Of a stretch of DNA of 64,000 bases, positions 37,153 through 47,700 are shown in pieces (positions within the stretch are counted from its first letter, which is position 1; every line of letters begins with the position of its first letter). A program made the translations under genes and the position numbers. This DNA is from Allorhizobium ampelinum S4. GTDB taxonomy: Bacteria > Pseudomonadota > Alphaproteobacteria > Rhizobiales > Rhizobiaceae. A model generated the notes under the pieces. It ran no database searches and was not told where the DNA came from. It saw nothing but the letters and a program-made list of their open reading frames with translations. The stretch is taken from the NCBI RefSeq assembly GCF_000016285.1, contig NC_011989.1:1863001-1927000 (forward strand). Reading direction: 5' to 3'.

Positions 37153-38073
37153 ATGAGTTTTCGCTATGGCCATATCGCGCAGCGGGTGTTCAACACACCG
37201 TTGCTCTACGATCCGCGCAAGGCGGAAGCTTTCTTGCAGGGCATGGGCAGCCGGATCGCCGGTGATACCATCGTCATCGCCAACCCGGCGGGCGCTGCGG
37301 ATCATGTTGCTTTCGGCAATGGCCGTCCACTGGCGGGTAAGGTCGGGAACCGGCTGGAGCGAGCCTACCAGCGGGCCAATATGTTGCCGTTCGACATGAT
37401 CGACAACATTGCAATTATTCCGGTCGAGGGCAGCCTTGTCCACAAGGGTGGGTGGGTCGGTTCGGCATCTGGCGAGACCTCCTATCAGGGTTTGCAGGCT
37501 CAAGTCGCGGCGGCGCGCAAATACGCGGGCGTCAAAGGCGTGGTGTTCGAATATGACAGCTATGGCGGCGAGGTGAACGGCGGGTTTGAAACCGCTGCTG
37601 CCATGCAGGCGCTTTCGCGAGAAAAGCCAACCTTGGCGATCCTGACCGATTTTGCCTATTCGGCGGGGTATCTGCTGGCATCGCAGGCGCGGGGCATCGT
37701 CATGCCGGAATTCGGCGGGGCCGGGTCGATTGGCGTGATTATCATGCATGCCGATTATTCGCAGGCCCTTGAACAAGATGGCATCAAGGTCACCATCATC
37801 CGTTCCGGCAAGAAAAAGGCGGATGGGAACCCCTACGAACCATTGTCCGCCGATGTTGCCGACCGCTGGCAGGCGCAGGCCGACCAGATGCGCGACAAAT
37901 TCGCCGAAACCGTCGCCAAGGGCCGCAAGAACCGGATCACTAAGGCGAAGGCGCTGGCGTCTGAAGCCGATGTCTATGATGCAAAACAGGCCCTTTCCAT
38001 GGGTTTGGTGGATGCCATCGGCGATCCCATCGAGGCGTTCGACGCCTTCGTGAAGGAAGTTAACCGGAGTTGA
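37153..38073 (+). CDS. Head maturation protease, S49 family (lambda gpC-like)
   Basis: 306 residues. The SppA/ClpP-type serine peptidase fold. EYDSYGGEVNGGFETAAAM is the oxyanion region, and Ser and Lys candidates are in AYSAGYLLASQARGIVM and the KKKADGNP region. Cleaves portal or scaffold during head maturation. AGGAACG lies before the ATG at 37153. Confidence 0.93.
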   Translation: MSFRYGHIAQRVFNTPLLYDPRKAEAFLQGMGSRIAGDTIVIANPAGAADHVAFGNGRPLAGKVGNRLERAYQRANMLPFDMIDNIAIIPVEGSLVHKGGWVGSASGETSYQGLQAQVAAARKYAGVKGVVFEYDSYGGEVNGGFETAAAMQALSREKPTLAILTDFAYSAGYLLASQARGIVMPEFGGAGSIGVIIMHADYSQALEQDGIKVTIIRSGKKKADGNPYEPLSADVADRWQAQADQMRDKFAETVAKGRKNRITKAKALASEADVYDAKQALSMGLVDAIGDPIEAFDAFVKEVNRS

Positions 38074-38077
38074 TCCC

Positions 38078-38671
38078 ATGACCAGTTTGATTGCCACGAT
38101 CCGGGGGATTGTTTCTCCGGGATCGCACCCCCTTGCCCTCGATGAGGGTGAACCGGACGCAAATGCGTCCCTATTCGAAGCGCCTCTGACCCCTGAGGCA
38201 TCAACCACTGGAGGTGACATGTCTGTAAATCAGACAGTGCCCGGCGCGGCTTCCGCGACCGGAGTAACCGCCGCCGTCGCTGCCGCCGTTCAGGGTGGTG
38301 TCGATGGCGCGCAGGCAGCCGTAGACCGGATCAATGCGATCCTGTCGGCAGACGGCATCAAGGGGGACGGCACCCGTATGAGCGCCGCCCTCGAACTGGC
38401 CAGCGCGGCCCCCGGGATGACGGCCGATCAGGTCGTGGCATTCGTGACGGGCAATGTTGCCGGTGCCAGCACCGCCGCGCCTGATGCTGCTACGGCGCCA
38501 GCGCCAGCCGCCGCTACGGTTAGCCCGCCCGGCGCATCCTATGAGCAGCAGCGCATTGCTGCCGCCAATCTTGCCATGCCCGGCGGCGGACAGCCGGCGG
38601 CCAAGGAAACCGTAGGTGCATCCTGGAAGGATGCCATTGCCAAGGCCGGCGTCGGCCGGAAGGGAGCATAA
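38078..38671 (+). CDS. Scaffold-like protein with an internal start (Nu3-type)
   Basis: 197 residues, Ala-rich, C-terminal part RMSAALELASAAPGMTADQV like scaffold domains found at the end of phage S49 proteases. Starts 5 bp after the protease stop. An in-frame ATG at 38219 has a strong GGAGG 4 bp upstream and would give a 150-residue product, recalling lambda Nu3 nested in C. Helps capsid assembly and is then degraded. Confidence 0.72.
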   Translation: MTSLIATIRGIVSPGSHPLALDEGEPDANASLFEAPLTPEASTTGGDMSVNQTVPGAASATGVTAAVAAAVQGGVDGAQAAVDRINAILSADGIKGDGTRMSAALELASAAPGMTADQVVAFVTGNVAGASTAAPDAATAPAPAAATVSPPGASYEQQRIAAANLAMPGGGQPAAKETVGASWKDAIAKAGVGRKGA

Positions 38672-38674
38672 CCC

Positions 38675-39037
38675 ATGACCGTCCTGACCGAAAAACTCGG
38701 CCCCGGTTCCTGCATCATCCAGGAAGGCGACCACTTTTACAGTCGCGACGTTGTTGTCGTCGCGGCTGGTGTTGGCGTGACATATCCGGCCAATACCGTG
38801 CTGGGCAAAATCACCGCTTCTGGCAAGTACGCCATTTACAACCCCGCCAACAATGATGGCAGCCAGACGGTTGCCGCCATCCTCATTTATCCGGTGACCG
38901 GCGAGGACGAAGCGACGGTCCTGCGCCGTCATTGCCAAGTCAAGGCGCCAATCCTGAACTGGTTCAGCGGCGCCACCGACAACCAGAAAACCGCTGGGAT
39001 CACCGCACTTGCGGCTCTCGGCATCATCGCGCGATAA
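38675..39037 (+). CDS. Head decoration protein D
   Basis: 120 residues, lambda gpD family. It starts with TVLTEKLGPGSCIIQEGD, then VTYPANTVLGKITASGKY, YNPANNDGSQTVAAILIYPV, and a C-terminal AKAPI-type strand. Trimers sit on the capsid at threefold positions. Located between scaffold and major capsid gene. Confidence 0.92.
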   Translation: MTVLTEKLGPGSCIIQEGDHFYSRDVVVVAAGVGVTYPANTVLGKITASGKYAIYNPANNDGSQTVAAILIYPVTGEDEATVLRRHCQVKAPILNWFSGATDNQKTAGITALAALGIIAR

Positions 39038-39048
39038 GGAGCAATACC

Positions 39049-40065
39049 ATGGCATCCATGGACATTTTCAGGGACGATGCCTTCAGCATGGTGGAGCTTT
39101 CCGCTGCGGTGAAGGAAGTCGAATACGTGCCTCAGTTGCTGGGATCGCTCGGCATTTTCGAGGAAAAGGGCGTATACGTCCGCAAGATTGCCGTCGAGAA
39201 AAAAGGCGATACTCTCAGCCTGATCCCGACCTCGCCGGATGGCGCTCCACCGCGCCAGTCCACACCAACAACGGGCAATATCCGTGATTTCCGGTCTGTT
39301 CGCCTGGCTGACGGTTTTACGCTCTACGCTTCCGAAGTTGCGGGCTTCCGTGCGTTCGGCACGGAAAGCGAGCTGAAGGTGGTGCAGACCGAATATGCCG
39401 AACGCATGGCGGATGTACGGACCAATATGGATCTGACCCACGAATATCATCGCCTCGGCGCATTGCAGGGCAAGCTGCTCGATGCCAATGGCACATCGGT
39501 CATTTATGACTATTTCGATGAATTCGACATTGCGGAACCTGCTGCCATCGATCTTGCTCTTGATGTCGATACCACTGACGTTCGTGGCAAATGCCATGAA
39601 TTGACCCGCAGCATGGCGCGTTCCGCCAAAGGAGCGTTCACGACTGCGACAAGTGTTCACGCTCTCACTGGCGATGAATTCTACGACACTCTGGTGAACC
39701 ATCCGAAGGTCATCCGGACTTATGAAAACTGGGCTGCGGCTGCCGATCTGCGGCAGAATATTGCGTTCCAGGCTTTCACCTTCGGTGGCGTCACCTGGCA
39801 CAATTATCGCGGCACGGACGACAATTCGACGGTTGCCATTCCAACTGATGAAGCCAGCATTTTCCCGGTCGGTGCGAGCAATGTCTTCAAAAAGTTCGTC
39901 TCGCCTGCTGATGAATTTATGCCCTTCGTCAACACCAAGGGCCAGGATGTCTATGCCATGAACATCCTGGATAAAGACCGCGAGGCCTGGGCGAAGGGTG
40001 AGCTTTACTCCTACCCTCTCTACATGTGTGTTCAGCCGCAGGTCCTGCGCCGCGCCACGCTGTAA
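39049..40065 (+). CDS. Major capsid protein E
   Basis: 338 residues, lambda gpE family, HK97 fold. It starts MASMDIFRDDAFSMVELSAA, continues VPQLLGSLGIFEEKGV, FGTESELKVVQTEYAERMAD, EFYDTLVNHPKVIRTYENW and ends YPLYMCVQPQVLRRATL. The ATG at 39049 with AAGGAG 8 bp upstream gives the family N terminus; upstream in-frame sequence is rejected. A terminator follows. Confidence 0.95.
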   Translation: MASMDIFRDDAFSMVELSAAVKEVEYVPQLLGSLGIFEEKGVYVRKIAVEKKGDTLSLIPTSPDGAPPRQSTPTTGNIRDFRSVRLADGFTLYASEVAGFRAFGTESELKVVQTEYAERMADVRTNMDLTHEYHRLGALQGKLLDANGTSVIYDYFDEFDIAEPAAIDLALDVDTTDVRGKCHELTRSMARSAKGAFTTATSVHALTGDEFYDTLVNHPKVIRTYENWAAAADLRQNIAFQAFTFGGVTWHNYRGTDDNSTVAIPTDEASIFPVGASNVFKKFVSPADEFMPFVNTKGQDVYAMNILDKDREAWAKGELYSYPLYMCVQPQVLRRATL

Positions 40066-40083
40066 TCTTCCATCCGAGATCGG

Positions 40084-40106
40084 AAAGGCGGGGTGACCCG
40101 CCTTTT
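40084..40106 (+). terminator. Terminator after the major capsid gene
   Basis: AAAGGCGGG pairs with CCCGCCTTT over a 4-nt loop, then T. It probably reduces read-through after the most abundant structural gene. Confidence 0.8.
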
Positions 40107-40142
40107 CAGTTCTTTGTTTGCCTGGAATTGGAAGGAAAAATC

Positions 40143-40622
40143 ATGGTTTCCTATGCTGTGACGAATAATGGGTTTCGGTCGCAGGCTATCCGCATTCGCG
40201 GCGGCCACTGCACCATCCGTCCCAACAGGACCGAGACGTTGACCCCTGATCCGGTGCTTGACGATGAAGACATTGAACGTTTGACTGCGCTCGATCTTGT
40301 CTTCGAGCAGGTGCTATCTGCTGATGAGCTGGCCGAGCAAGCTGCTGCCAAGGCGAAGGCCGATGAAGAGGCCGCCGCGAAGGCAAAGGCTGAGCAGGAT
40401 GCTGCGGACGCCGCCGCTGCCAAGGTGAAAGCTGAGGAAGAGGCTGCCGCCAAGGCCAAAGCAGAGCAGGACGCCGCCGACAAGAAGGCTGCCGAGGATG
40501 CTGCTGCCAAGGCAAAGGCCGAACAGGACGCTGCGGACAAAAAGGCGGCTGACGAAGCTGCTGCGAAGAAGGCCGCTGATGAGGCCAAGCAGCTCGATTT
40601 GTCCGGCCAGAGCAAGGCTTGA
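40143..40622 (+). CDS. Coiled-coil head protein, FI-like by position
   Basis: 159 residues. The N-terminal 55 residues (AVTNNGFRSQAIRIRGGHC) look structured. The remaining 100 are an Ala/Lys/Glu/Asp heptad-like coil (blocks such as AAAKAKAEQDAAD repeated about four times), ending LDLSGQSKA. Sits between E and the joining gene, where lambda has FI. Function inferred from position only; slippage in repeats may vary its length. Confidence 0.65.
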   Translation: MVSYAVTNNGFRSQAIRIRGGHCTIRPNRTETLTPDPVLDDEDIERLTALDLVFEQVLSADELAEQAAAKAKADEEAAAKAKAEQDAADAAAAKVKAEEEAAAKAKAEQDAADKKAAEDAAAKAKAEQDAADKKAADEAAAKKAADEAKQLDLSGQSKA

Positions 40623-40625
40623 TCC

Positions 40626-40997
40626 ATGGATATCGCTGCTGCCCGTGCTGCCTTGCCATCGATGACGCGGGCTCTTCTTGGTGAGCCCGCGACCATCACG
40701 CCGATGACGATCAGCAAAATGAAGTCAGGGCGCGACCTGTCGCGCGATTTGCAGACCGGCGTCATGGCGCGGTTCGATTCTGTGCCTGACGATACGGCAT
40801 TGGGTGGCGGTGATGTGGTGCGCACCCGCGCCACCGTGGGCGCGGCAACCAAGACGGTCAGCTTTGACCGGGCAGCACTTGCCTGGTTGCCCAAACAGGG
40901 GGACCGGATCTCGCGTGCCAACGGCGATGTCTTCGAAGTCGTGCGACCCGGCGAGGATGCTGGCGCCGGCGTGATTTTCTGGCTGTCGGAGGTCTAA
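40626..40997 (+). CDS. Head-tail joining protein (FII-like position)
   Basis: 123 residues, beta-rich C terminus with PKQGDRISRANGDVFEVVR as in head-tail connector proteins. Starts 3 bp after the preceding stop. Role inferred from position between head and tail blocks. Confidence 0.68.
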   Translation: MDIAAARAALPSMTRALLGEPATITPMTISKMKSGRDLSRDLQTGVMARFDSVPDDTALGGGDVVRTRATVGAATKTVSFDRAALAWLPKQGDRISRANGDVFEVVRPGEDAGAGVIFWLSEV

Positions 40998-40999
40998 TC

Positions 41000-41785
41000 A
41001 TGGGTGTTGTTCGCCAGCTGATCCAGATTGCCGCGACGGAAGCGCTTCTTGGCCGGACCATTGCCGAGGATCGCGTCAAGGACAGCCTGATCATGGCGTT
41101 GCCGTTGATCATGGATGATGACCCAAAGCCAATCATCGCCGTTTCTGTCGAGGACAGTCTTAGCCCATCGACTGGCGACGGCTTGTTTCGCACGGATGTC
41201 AGCATGACATTGCAGTTGCAGATGGCCGTGGCGAAATCTGTTTCAGTCGCGGTGGAAGATGAAAACGGCGATCCGGGCAGCATGTCCATGCTGGAAATCG
41301 GCACCACGGATGCGGCGCTGGAAGCAAGTTTGAACCTGATGGACCGGCAATGGCGGCTGGCGCTTTCCGACCCGGGTAATGAATGGTCTCAGATCCTGCT
41401 TGGTCTTATCGGCGGTTTTGGGCGGATCAGCGATGTTCGCATGGTCGATCCGGAAAGCGGGCGAAAGCATGCGGCCCGGATCATCGAAGTCACGCTCGAC
41501 CCGATTGCCGAGCCATCCCTGAGGCAGGATGTACCAGAGGTGATTGCGACCGGGTTGGCGAAAATGACCGCAACGGACGAATATGCCGATCTGGCGAGGA
41601 TCTTCTCGGCCTCGCTGGCTGGTGGCGCCGGTCTTGCCAAATGGGAAGAGGTGCAGGCGATGCTGGGCGTCACCAAGCCGGTTCCCGCGCTGATCGGGGT
41701 TGGCACGCCGGATGATGGCATTGAAGTTCTGATCAGCGACGTGTCGTTGAACATCGCCGGTGAGATCGAGGTTCCCGGCGCATGA
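41000..41785 (+). CDS. Phage tail protein at the head-tail junction, unknown
   Basis: 261 residues, not recognised. Mixed alpha/beta with acidic patches. It sits 2 bp after the joining gene and overlaps gpV by 4 bp, so it is probably a tail completion or terminator protein; P2 has gpR/gpS in the equivalent place. Confidence 0.6.
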   Translation: MGVVRQLIQIAATEALLGRTIAEDRVKDSLIMALPLIMDDDPKPIIAVSVEDSLSPSTGDGLFRTDVSMTLQLQMAVAKSVSVAVEDENGDPGSMSMLEIGTTDAALEASLNLMDRQWRLALSDPGNEWSQILLGLIGGFGRISDVRMVDPESGRKHAARIIEVTLDPIAEPSLRQDVPEVIATGLAKMTATDEYADLARIFSASLAGGAGLAKWEEVQAMLGVTKPVPALIGVGTPDDGIEVLISDVSLNIAGEIEVPGA

Positions 41786-42324
41786 GCGACCAGGTGCTTG
41801 TCAACATCATCCTTGAGCTGAAGGCCGAGGTTGCAGGCCTGCGCCGTGCGGTGCAGGGCATGCAGCGTGTCGGCACGGTTCACGCGGTCGACGGCGATAG
41901 CCGACGCCTGCGGATGAAACTGGCGGGCGATGCTGGCAACGAATTCCTGACGCCATGGCGCCCATGGTCGGAAGTGGCTGGCGCAGAAAAGAGCTGGCGG
42001 CCACCATCCAAGGGCCAGCAAATGATACTGCTGTCGCCGTTTGGCGATATGCGGCAGGGGGTGGCGGTACCATTGACGTTTTCGGATGCCAATGGCGCCC
42101 CATCTTCGGGGCTCGATGCGCGCATCCTGTCGTCGTTTGGCTCCGGCCTGATCGGGTTTTCCGACAATGGCGGGGTGACCGAGCTGCATGGAGAGCGGGT
42201 CAATCTGGCTGGGACGGATGGCAAGCGGGTGGCGCGGCTGGGTGACCGGGTGCGCGTTGCCAGCGGTTCGTCTGCCGGTTTGTGGCCTATCGTCGAAGCG
42301 TCGGACAAGGTTTTTGCTGAATGA
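41782..42324 (+). CDS. Baseplate assembly protein V (spike)
   Basis: 180 residues, P2 gpV-like. N-terminal coil (QVLVNIILELKAEVAGLRRAV), OB-fold region with VHAVDGDSRRLRMKL and PWSEVAGAEKSWRPPSKGQQ, then glycine-rich beta repeats (SSFGSGLIGFSDNGG) to the tip. Forms the central membrane-piercing spike. Confidence 0.9.
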   Translation: MSDQVLVNIILELKAEVAGLRRAVQGMQRVGTVHAVDGDSRRLRMKLAGDAGNEFLTPWRPWSEVAGAEKSWRPPSKGQQMILLSPFGDMRQGVAVPLTFSDANGAPSSGLDARILSSFGSGLIGFSDNGGVTELHGERVNLAGTDGKRVARLGDRVRVASGSSAGLWPIVEASDKVFAE

Positions 42325-42716
42325 GCACGCAATATGGCATGGACCCGACGACCGGAAAGTGGGTTTCCGGCTGGGATAGCGTGGCGGTTGCTATCGGCAA
42401 GCTGCTGACGACGCGGTATTTCGAGCGGGTTTTGCGCGAATATGTCGGATCGCCCGTGCCAACCATCCTTGGTCAGACGGCGAATGTGCAGACGATCCTG
42501 AAATTCCGCTGGGCCTTGGTGTTGGCTATCGAGCTGTTCGAACCGCGCTTCAAGCCTACCAAAGTCACCATGGACGCGCTGGATCGCAAGGGAAACTCGA
42601 CCTGGACCATTCGCGGCACCTATCGGCCACGGGCGCATCTTGGCGACCTGACCGAAGCCGGTGAAGTTTCGCTTTCATTCGGTTCTGACGGAACCTCAAC
42701 GATCATTGCAGGGTAA
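42321..42716 (+). CDS. Baseplate protein W (gp25-like)
   Basis: 131 residues, gp25/gpW family. Hallmarks are AIGKLLTTRYFERVLREYVGS and the helix-rich part up to FRWALVLAIELFEPRFK. Overlaps gpV by 4 bp. Confidence 0.9.
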   Translation: MSTQYGMDPTTGKWVSGWDSVAVAIGKLLTTRYFERVLREYVGSPVPTILGQTANVQTILKFRWALVLAIELFEPRFKPTKVTMDALDRKGNSTWTIRGTYRPRAHLGDLTEAGEVSLSFGSDGTSTIIAG

Positions 42717-42719
42717 ATC

Positions 42720-43577
42720 ATGGTCGATCTGACGACACTGCCGACCCCGCAGATGCTGCAAAGTATCGACGCGGAGGCGATGATTACCACCATGGCCACG
42801 GCCTTTGTTGCATGGGCGCAGGACAATTACGGTGTGGATGTGACCGGCATTGTCTCGCTGGAGGGTGAGCCGATTGCCGTGCAGATCGAGTTTCAGGCCT
42901 ATCAGCGGGCGGCGCTCTATGCGTCTTTCAACGATGTGCTGAAATCCAACCTGCTGGCCTTTGCCGCTGGCAACGACCTCGATGCTCTTGCCGCCGATCA
43001 TGGCGTGACCCGTTTGACCGGTGAGACGGACGCGCAGTTGCGGGCGCGGATCGTGCTGGCCGATCAGGGATCGTCCACGGCGGGGCCGGAAGAATGGTAT
43101 GCCTATCAGGCCCGGTCTGTTTCCGCCGAGGTCGAGGCTGTTGCTGTCTACCGGACGGGCAGCGGCCCCGAAATCGAGGTGGCGATCCTTTCGACGGCGG
43201 AAGGCGGCACGCCATCTGCGGCGCTGTTGGCGCAGGTTTCGGCGAAAGTCACGTCCAACGCGGTGCGGTGCGTGAATGATATCGTGTCCGTCGTTTCCGG
43301 CGCCAAGACCACGGTCGATGTCGTGGCGGATGTCTGGCTGTTGCCGGATACGCCTCTTGCCGTGTTCGATGGTCTTGAGGCTGGGTTGCGGGCAGCAGCC
43401 GATAGCGAAGGGGGATTCGGCTTCGACGTGAACCGGGCCTGGCTGATTGCAAAACTGATGGTGTCCGGTGTGTCCAAGGTGTCGATAACGGCGCCAGTCG
43501 CCGATGTGGTGATGGACAGTAATTCGGCGGCGACATTCGGAACGATCACCTTGAACTATAAGGGCCGCTCGAAATGA
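42720..43577 (+). CDS. Baseplate assembly protein J
   Basis: 285 residues, P2 gpJ family. EGEPIAVQIEFQAYQRAALYAS, NDLDALAADHGVTRLTGETD and QLRARIVLADQGSS are the conserved segments. Builds the baseplate wedge and overlaps gpI by 4 bp. Confidence 0.93.
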   Translation: MVDLTTLPTPQMLQSIDAEAMITTMATAFVAWAQDNYGVDVTGIVSLEGEPIAVQIEFQAYQRAALYASFNDVLKSNLLAFAAGNDLDALAADHGVTRLTGETDAQLRARIVLADQGSSTAGPEEWYAYQARSVSAEVEAVAVYRTGSGPEIEVAILSTAEGGTPSAALLAQVSAKVTSNAVRCVNDIVSVVSGAKTTVDVVADVWLLPDTPLAVFDGLEAGLRAAADSEGGFGFDVNRAWLIAKLMVSGVSKVSITAPVADVVMDSNSAATFGTITLNYKGRSK

Positions 43578-44707
43578 CGGCGGTGCTTGTTCCCAGCAAT
43601 TCGACGGTGCTGGAAGAGGCGCTGGCGGTTGCCACTGATCCTTATGACTGCACATTGGCTGATATCGAGGCGGTGCGTGGGTTTCGTTATCAGCGCCCGC
43701 TGAATGCGACGGTTGCGCCCTATCTGGTGCAGGAATATGGGCTTGGGCCAATTGCTGACTTCTTCACGACGGTCGAGGATCTGATTGATACCGGCCGGGC
43801 GTGGCAGAGAATTCGCGGCACGCCGAAAGCCGTTCTCGATGCGCTGCGCTGGATTGCCTATTACGGCGCGCGGCTTGAAGATCAGGTGAAAGGCCGCCGT
43901 CGCTGGCATCTTTATCAGATCGCCATGGGTGAATTGCCCGGCGATGACGAGGTGCAGCGGCTGTATAATGCCTGGTATCTTGCGGATCTGTCAGACCCGG
44001 CGCGGTCGGAATTCTTCCGCGGCTATTTTGGTTATGACGTTCGCGGACTTGTCTGGAGCCGTCATCGCTGGGGCGGGGCGCTGTGGGGGGATTCGTCGGG
44101 CACGCGGATCGATGGAAATCCGGTCAAATGGAGCCATGGCCGCAGCCATGCGGTTGCCATCGAAGAGACATTCTACGAATGGGAATTGTTCGGCTGGAAC
44201 GATCTGCTTTCCGCGTTCGGGGATGGTGGATGGCCCGGCATTGCGTGGTCGCAGGCGACAATTCCGTGGTCTGCCGCTGGTTCGTCAACAACCATGAAGG
44301 CATGGCTGCTGTTGCAACAGACAGCCTTTCTCGCATTTTATTCTGCTGGTGGGGACGTGATCGGCTATGCGCGGGTGATCATGGCGGCGGAAAACCAGAC
44401 TGACGCCGATGATGAGCTGGTGACCGTCGCCTATAAGGTCCGGACCCGGTTCGGGAATGGAGCTGGGAAATCCGTGGCGAAGATCAGCATCATCTACGGA
44501 CTGGAGCTTGCCGATGGGGTCAAGCCATACAAGGCCTGGCTGGAACCATCCGAGGCTATTGCCGGATCGGGTGTCGAAGTTGGCAAGACGAATTTTGCAT
44601 TCACGTTCTTCAAGACAGTGCGCGAGTTGATCACCGTGACGCTGACCATCAATCCGATCCAGGTTGTGCCGGTGCATTACGCAAACCCTGCTCTGAGCCT
44701 CGGCTAA
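43574..44707 (+). CDS. Tail protein I (baseplate wedge)
   Basis: 377 residues. The first 140 resemble P2 gpI (LVQEYGLGPIADFFTTVEDL, RIRGTPKAVLDALRW). The C-terminal half is an extra domain (RWGGALWGDSSGTRIDG) not found in P2. Links wedge to fibre. Confidence 0.85.
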   Translation: MTAVLVPSNSTVLEEALAVATDPYDCTLADIEAVRGFRYQRPLNATVAPYLVQEYGLGPIADFFTTVEDLIDTGRAWQRIRGTPKAVLDALRWIAYYGARLEDQVKGRRRWHLYQIAMGELPGDDEVQRLYNAWYLADLSDPARSEFFRGYFGYDVRGLVWSRHRWGGALWGDSSGTRIDGNPVKWSHGRSHAVAIEETFYEWELFGWNDLLSAFGDGGWPGIAWSQATIPWSAAGSSTTMKAWLLLQQTAFLAFYSAGGDVIGYARVIMAAENQTDADDELVTVAYKVRTRFGNGAGKSVAKISIIYGLELADGVKPYKAWLEPSEAIAGSGVEVGKTNFAFTFFKTVRELITVTLTINPIQVVPVHYANPALSLG

Positions 44708-44719
44708 TAGGATTTATCA

Positions 44720-47700
44720 ATGACAACCAATGTTTTCGATACCGGGACGTACCCGGATCTTGCCAATGTGCATGACCGGTCGACGGATCGGCCGAACATT
44801 GACCGCGTCTATTTTGGCGAGGGTGACTTTGCGCAGGGCGCCGATATCAATGAGGCGTTTTCCATCGAGGAAAAGAAGCGCAGCGCGATTGGTGATCTGG
44901 TGGCCTCCGATGGCGACCGGCTGTCCGGTGCTGACATTGTCGTCAATGCCGACGCGGGAACCGTGCTGATCACGCAAGGGTCGATTTATCTGAAAGGTGC
45001 ACCCCGCAGTGTTGACGCCCGAACGCTGACAGGCGTTGCGATGTCTGGCGATGTTTCACTGGGTGTGCGGGTTGTAACCTCGCCTGTGACTGCGGCTGAT
45101 GACAGTATTTTCTACGGTCTGGTTTCCGGCACGGAAGGTTATGGCGAAGAAGGTGCGGTGCGCACCAATATGGCGATCACCTGGGCAACGGCGACGGACG
45201 GCGGGGAGGGCGATTTCTACTCCTACGCCATGCTGCGTGACGGTGCTGTCATTTCGCAGGACGCCCCGCCGACGCTGACCGGTGTGCAAAAGCAGATCGG
45301 CACCTATGATTATGATGCCCATGGCAATTATGTGGTGCGAGGCTGCGTTGTCACCGCGCTCGGCAAGACCGGTGCAGCGCAGGTGTTTTCCGTGGGTGCT
45401 GGCGTCTGCAATGTCCAGGGGACGAAAGTCACCCGAGGCAGCGACAACCGCCTGACCGTGGCGGAAGAACCCGATGTGGCATCGGTTAGCCTGGAAGGGC
45501 ATACCTTTGCCAGCGGCGGCACGGGCACGGTCACCATTACCGTTCGCCGTCCGCCGATTGCGGCTATCGAAGATATCGTGATCACGCGGGAAAAAACCGT
45601 TTCGCTGACTAAAGGTGTCGGCGGCTCTTCCGACGCGCTGCCCGATACGGGCGTGGTCAGCATCATCAGCGTGGCGCAGCTCTCGACCACCTATGTGGTG
45701 GATACCGATTACATCCGATCCGGTGACAGTGTGAACTGGTCTCCCGCTGGCGCCGAGCCTGCGACCGGGTCGAGCTATCAGGTGACCTATCGCTATTATG
45801 ACAATGTTGTGCCTGACAGCTTCACTTCGACCACGATTGTGGTTTCGGGCGGTGTCGATGGGACGGATATGTTCCTCGAATATTCCTACAAGTTGCCGCG
45901 CTATGACCGCATCCTGATTTCCTCCGATGGTTCTCTATCCTATCTCAAGGGTATCTCCTCGGTTGCCAATCCGCACGCGCCAGCAGAGCCGGAAGATGCC
46001 TTGTCGCTCTGCACCGTCCAGAATGATTGGTATGGCACGCCTGTTATCAACAATGATGCGACCCGGGCGATTGGTTACAAGCGGCTGAACTATCTTCAGG
46101 ACAGGCTTTCCGAGGTGATCGACCTGGTGCTGATCGAGCGGCTGAAATCCGACGCCAATGCCCGCTCTGCCGGGCCGACGCTGGGGGTGTTTACCGATCC
46201 ATTGTGGGATGACAGCTACCGGGATTTCGGGGTGGCCCAGACGGCGGCGGTGTTTGACGGATCGATGCAGTTGGCAATTGACGCCGATGTGCGGTCCGTT
46301 CGGCTGGCCGATTGGGGGCTGCTGGATTACAGCGAGGAAGTGGTTGTTTCGCAGGAGCTTTATACGGCTTGCGAAAAGATCAATCCCTACCAGAACTTCA
46401 ACCCGGTCCCATTCGAAATCACCATTGACCCGTCGACGGACTATTGGACCGAAACCCAGACGGTTTCGCTTTCGGCGGTTACGCAGGTGTTTGGTTCCGG
46501 CAGCGAAAGCCGCGTCCGGTCCTCGACCGTGTCATCGACTACGACCAGCACGGTGATTGCCTATCTGCGCCAGATCGACATTGATTTCGAAATCACCGGC
46601 ATGGGCGGCGGCGAGAACCTGTCGGGCCTCACCTTCGACGGTCTGGATGTGAACCCGGGCGGGATCGTCGCCGATGTGAATGGCAAGGCCACCGGCACGT
46701 TCCAGATCCCGGCCAATGTGTCGGCTGGAACCAAGAAGATCGAAGCGGTTGGTGGGGCAGGGCTTTCGGCGTCGGCGACCTTCCGGGGTGAGGGCCGGTT
46801 GGAAACGACGACGACGCAAACCACCACCGTCATCGAGCGATTTTCGACTGTGACCGTGACCCGTGAGCATGAGAGTGGCGGCCATAACAGTTCCGACCCG
46901 CAGGCGCAGAGCTACGCTTTGACCGAGGGGCGCTATATCACGTCGCTTGATGTGAAATTCTGCGCTATCGGCACCCGCTCCAAGCCTGTTGATATCGATT
47001 TCGTGGAAATGGAAAACGGCTTTCCGACCAATTCGGTGTTTGCCAACAAGCGGATCGATATGAATTCCGTTGCCACCGGGGACTGGACGAAAGCGGCGCT
47101 GGATTGCCCGGTTTACAATCCGGCCGATACTTATCTGGCCTTCAAGCTGCGCACCGACGATGCCAGCCATTCCATCGGGATCGCCACGCTTGGCGATTTC
47201 GATTCGGGCGCGCAGGCGTGGGTGACATCGCAGCCCTATACGATTGGCGACCGGTTTTCCGGGTCGAACAATGAAAGCTGGCTGCTGCATCCGTCCAGTG
47301 ACATCAGTTTCAAGATGCGGGCCGCCGTGTTTTCGCCGATCACGAAAAGCATTGCCATCGGCGATTTCGTCGTGGCTGACGTGTCCGACATTCTGATCCG
47401 CTCCGATGTCATACTGCCGGAAAGCAGCTGTTCCGTGGTGTTTCAGGTGAAGGTGCCGAAGGTAACCGAAGGCGTCACGACCTATACGACCTACACGGTC
47501 TCCGTCGATCAGACGCTGGAGCTGGACTATTTCGCCACGGGAACGGTTACTATCACGGCTGTTCTGTCCGGCACGTCGAAGGTTTCGCCGCTGCTGAACA
47601 AGGATGTCACGGTGATTTTCGGAACCATGCGGGCAATGGGCGACTATGTCGGCCGCAGTTTTACGATGGGATCGGGTGTTGAGCTGGACGTTGTCTTCTC

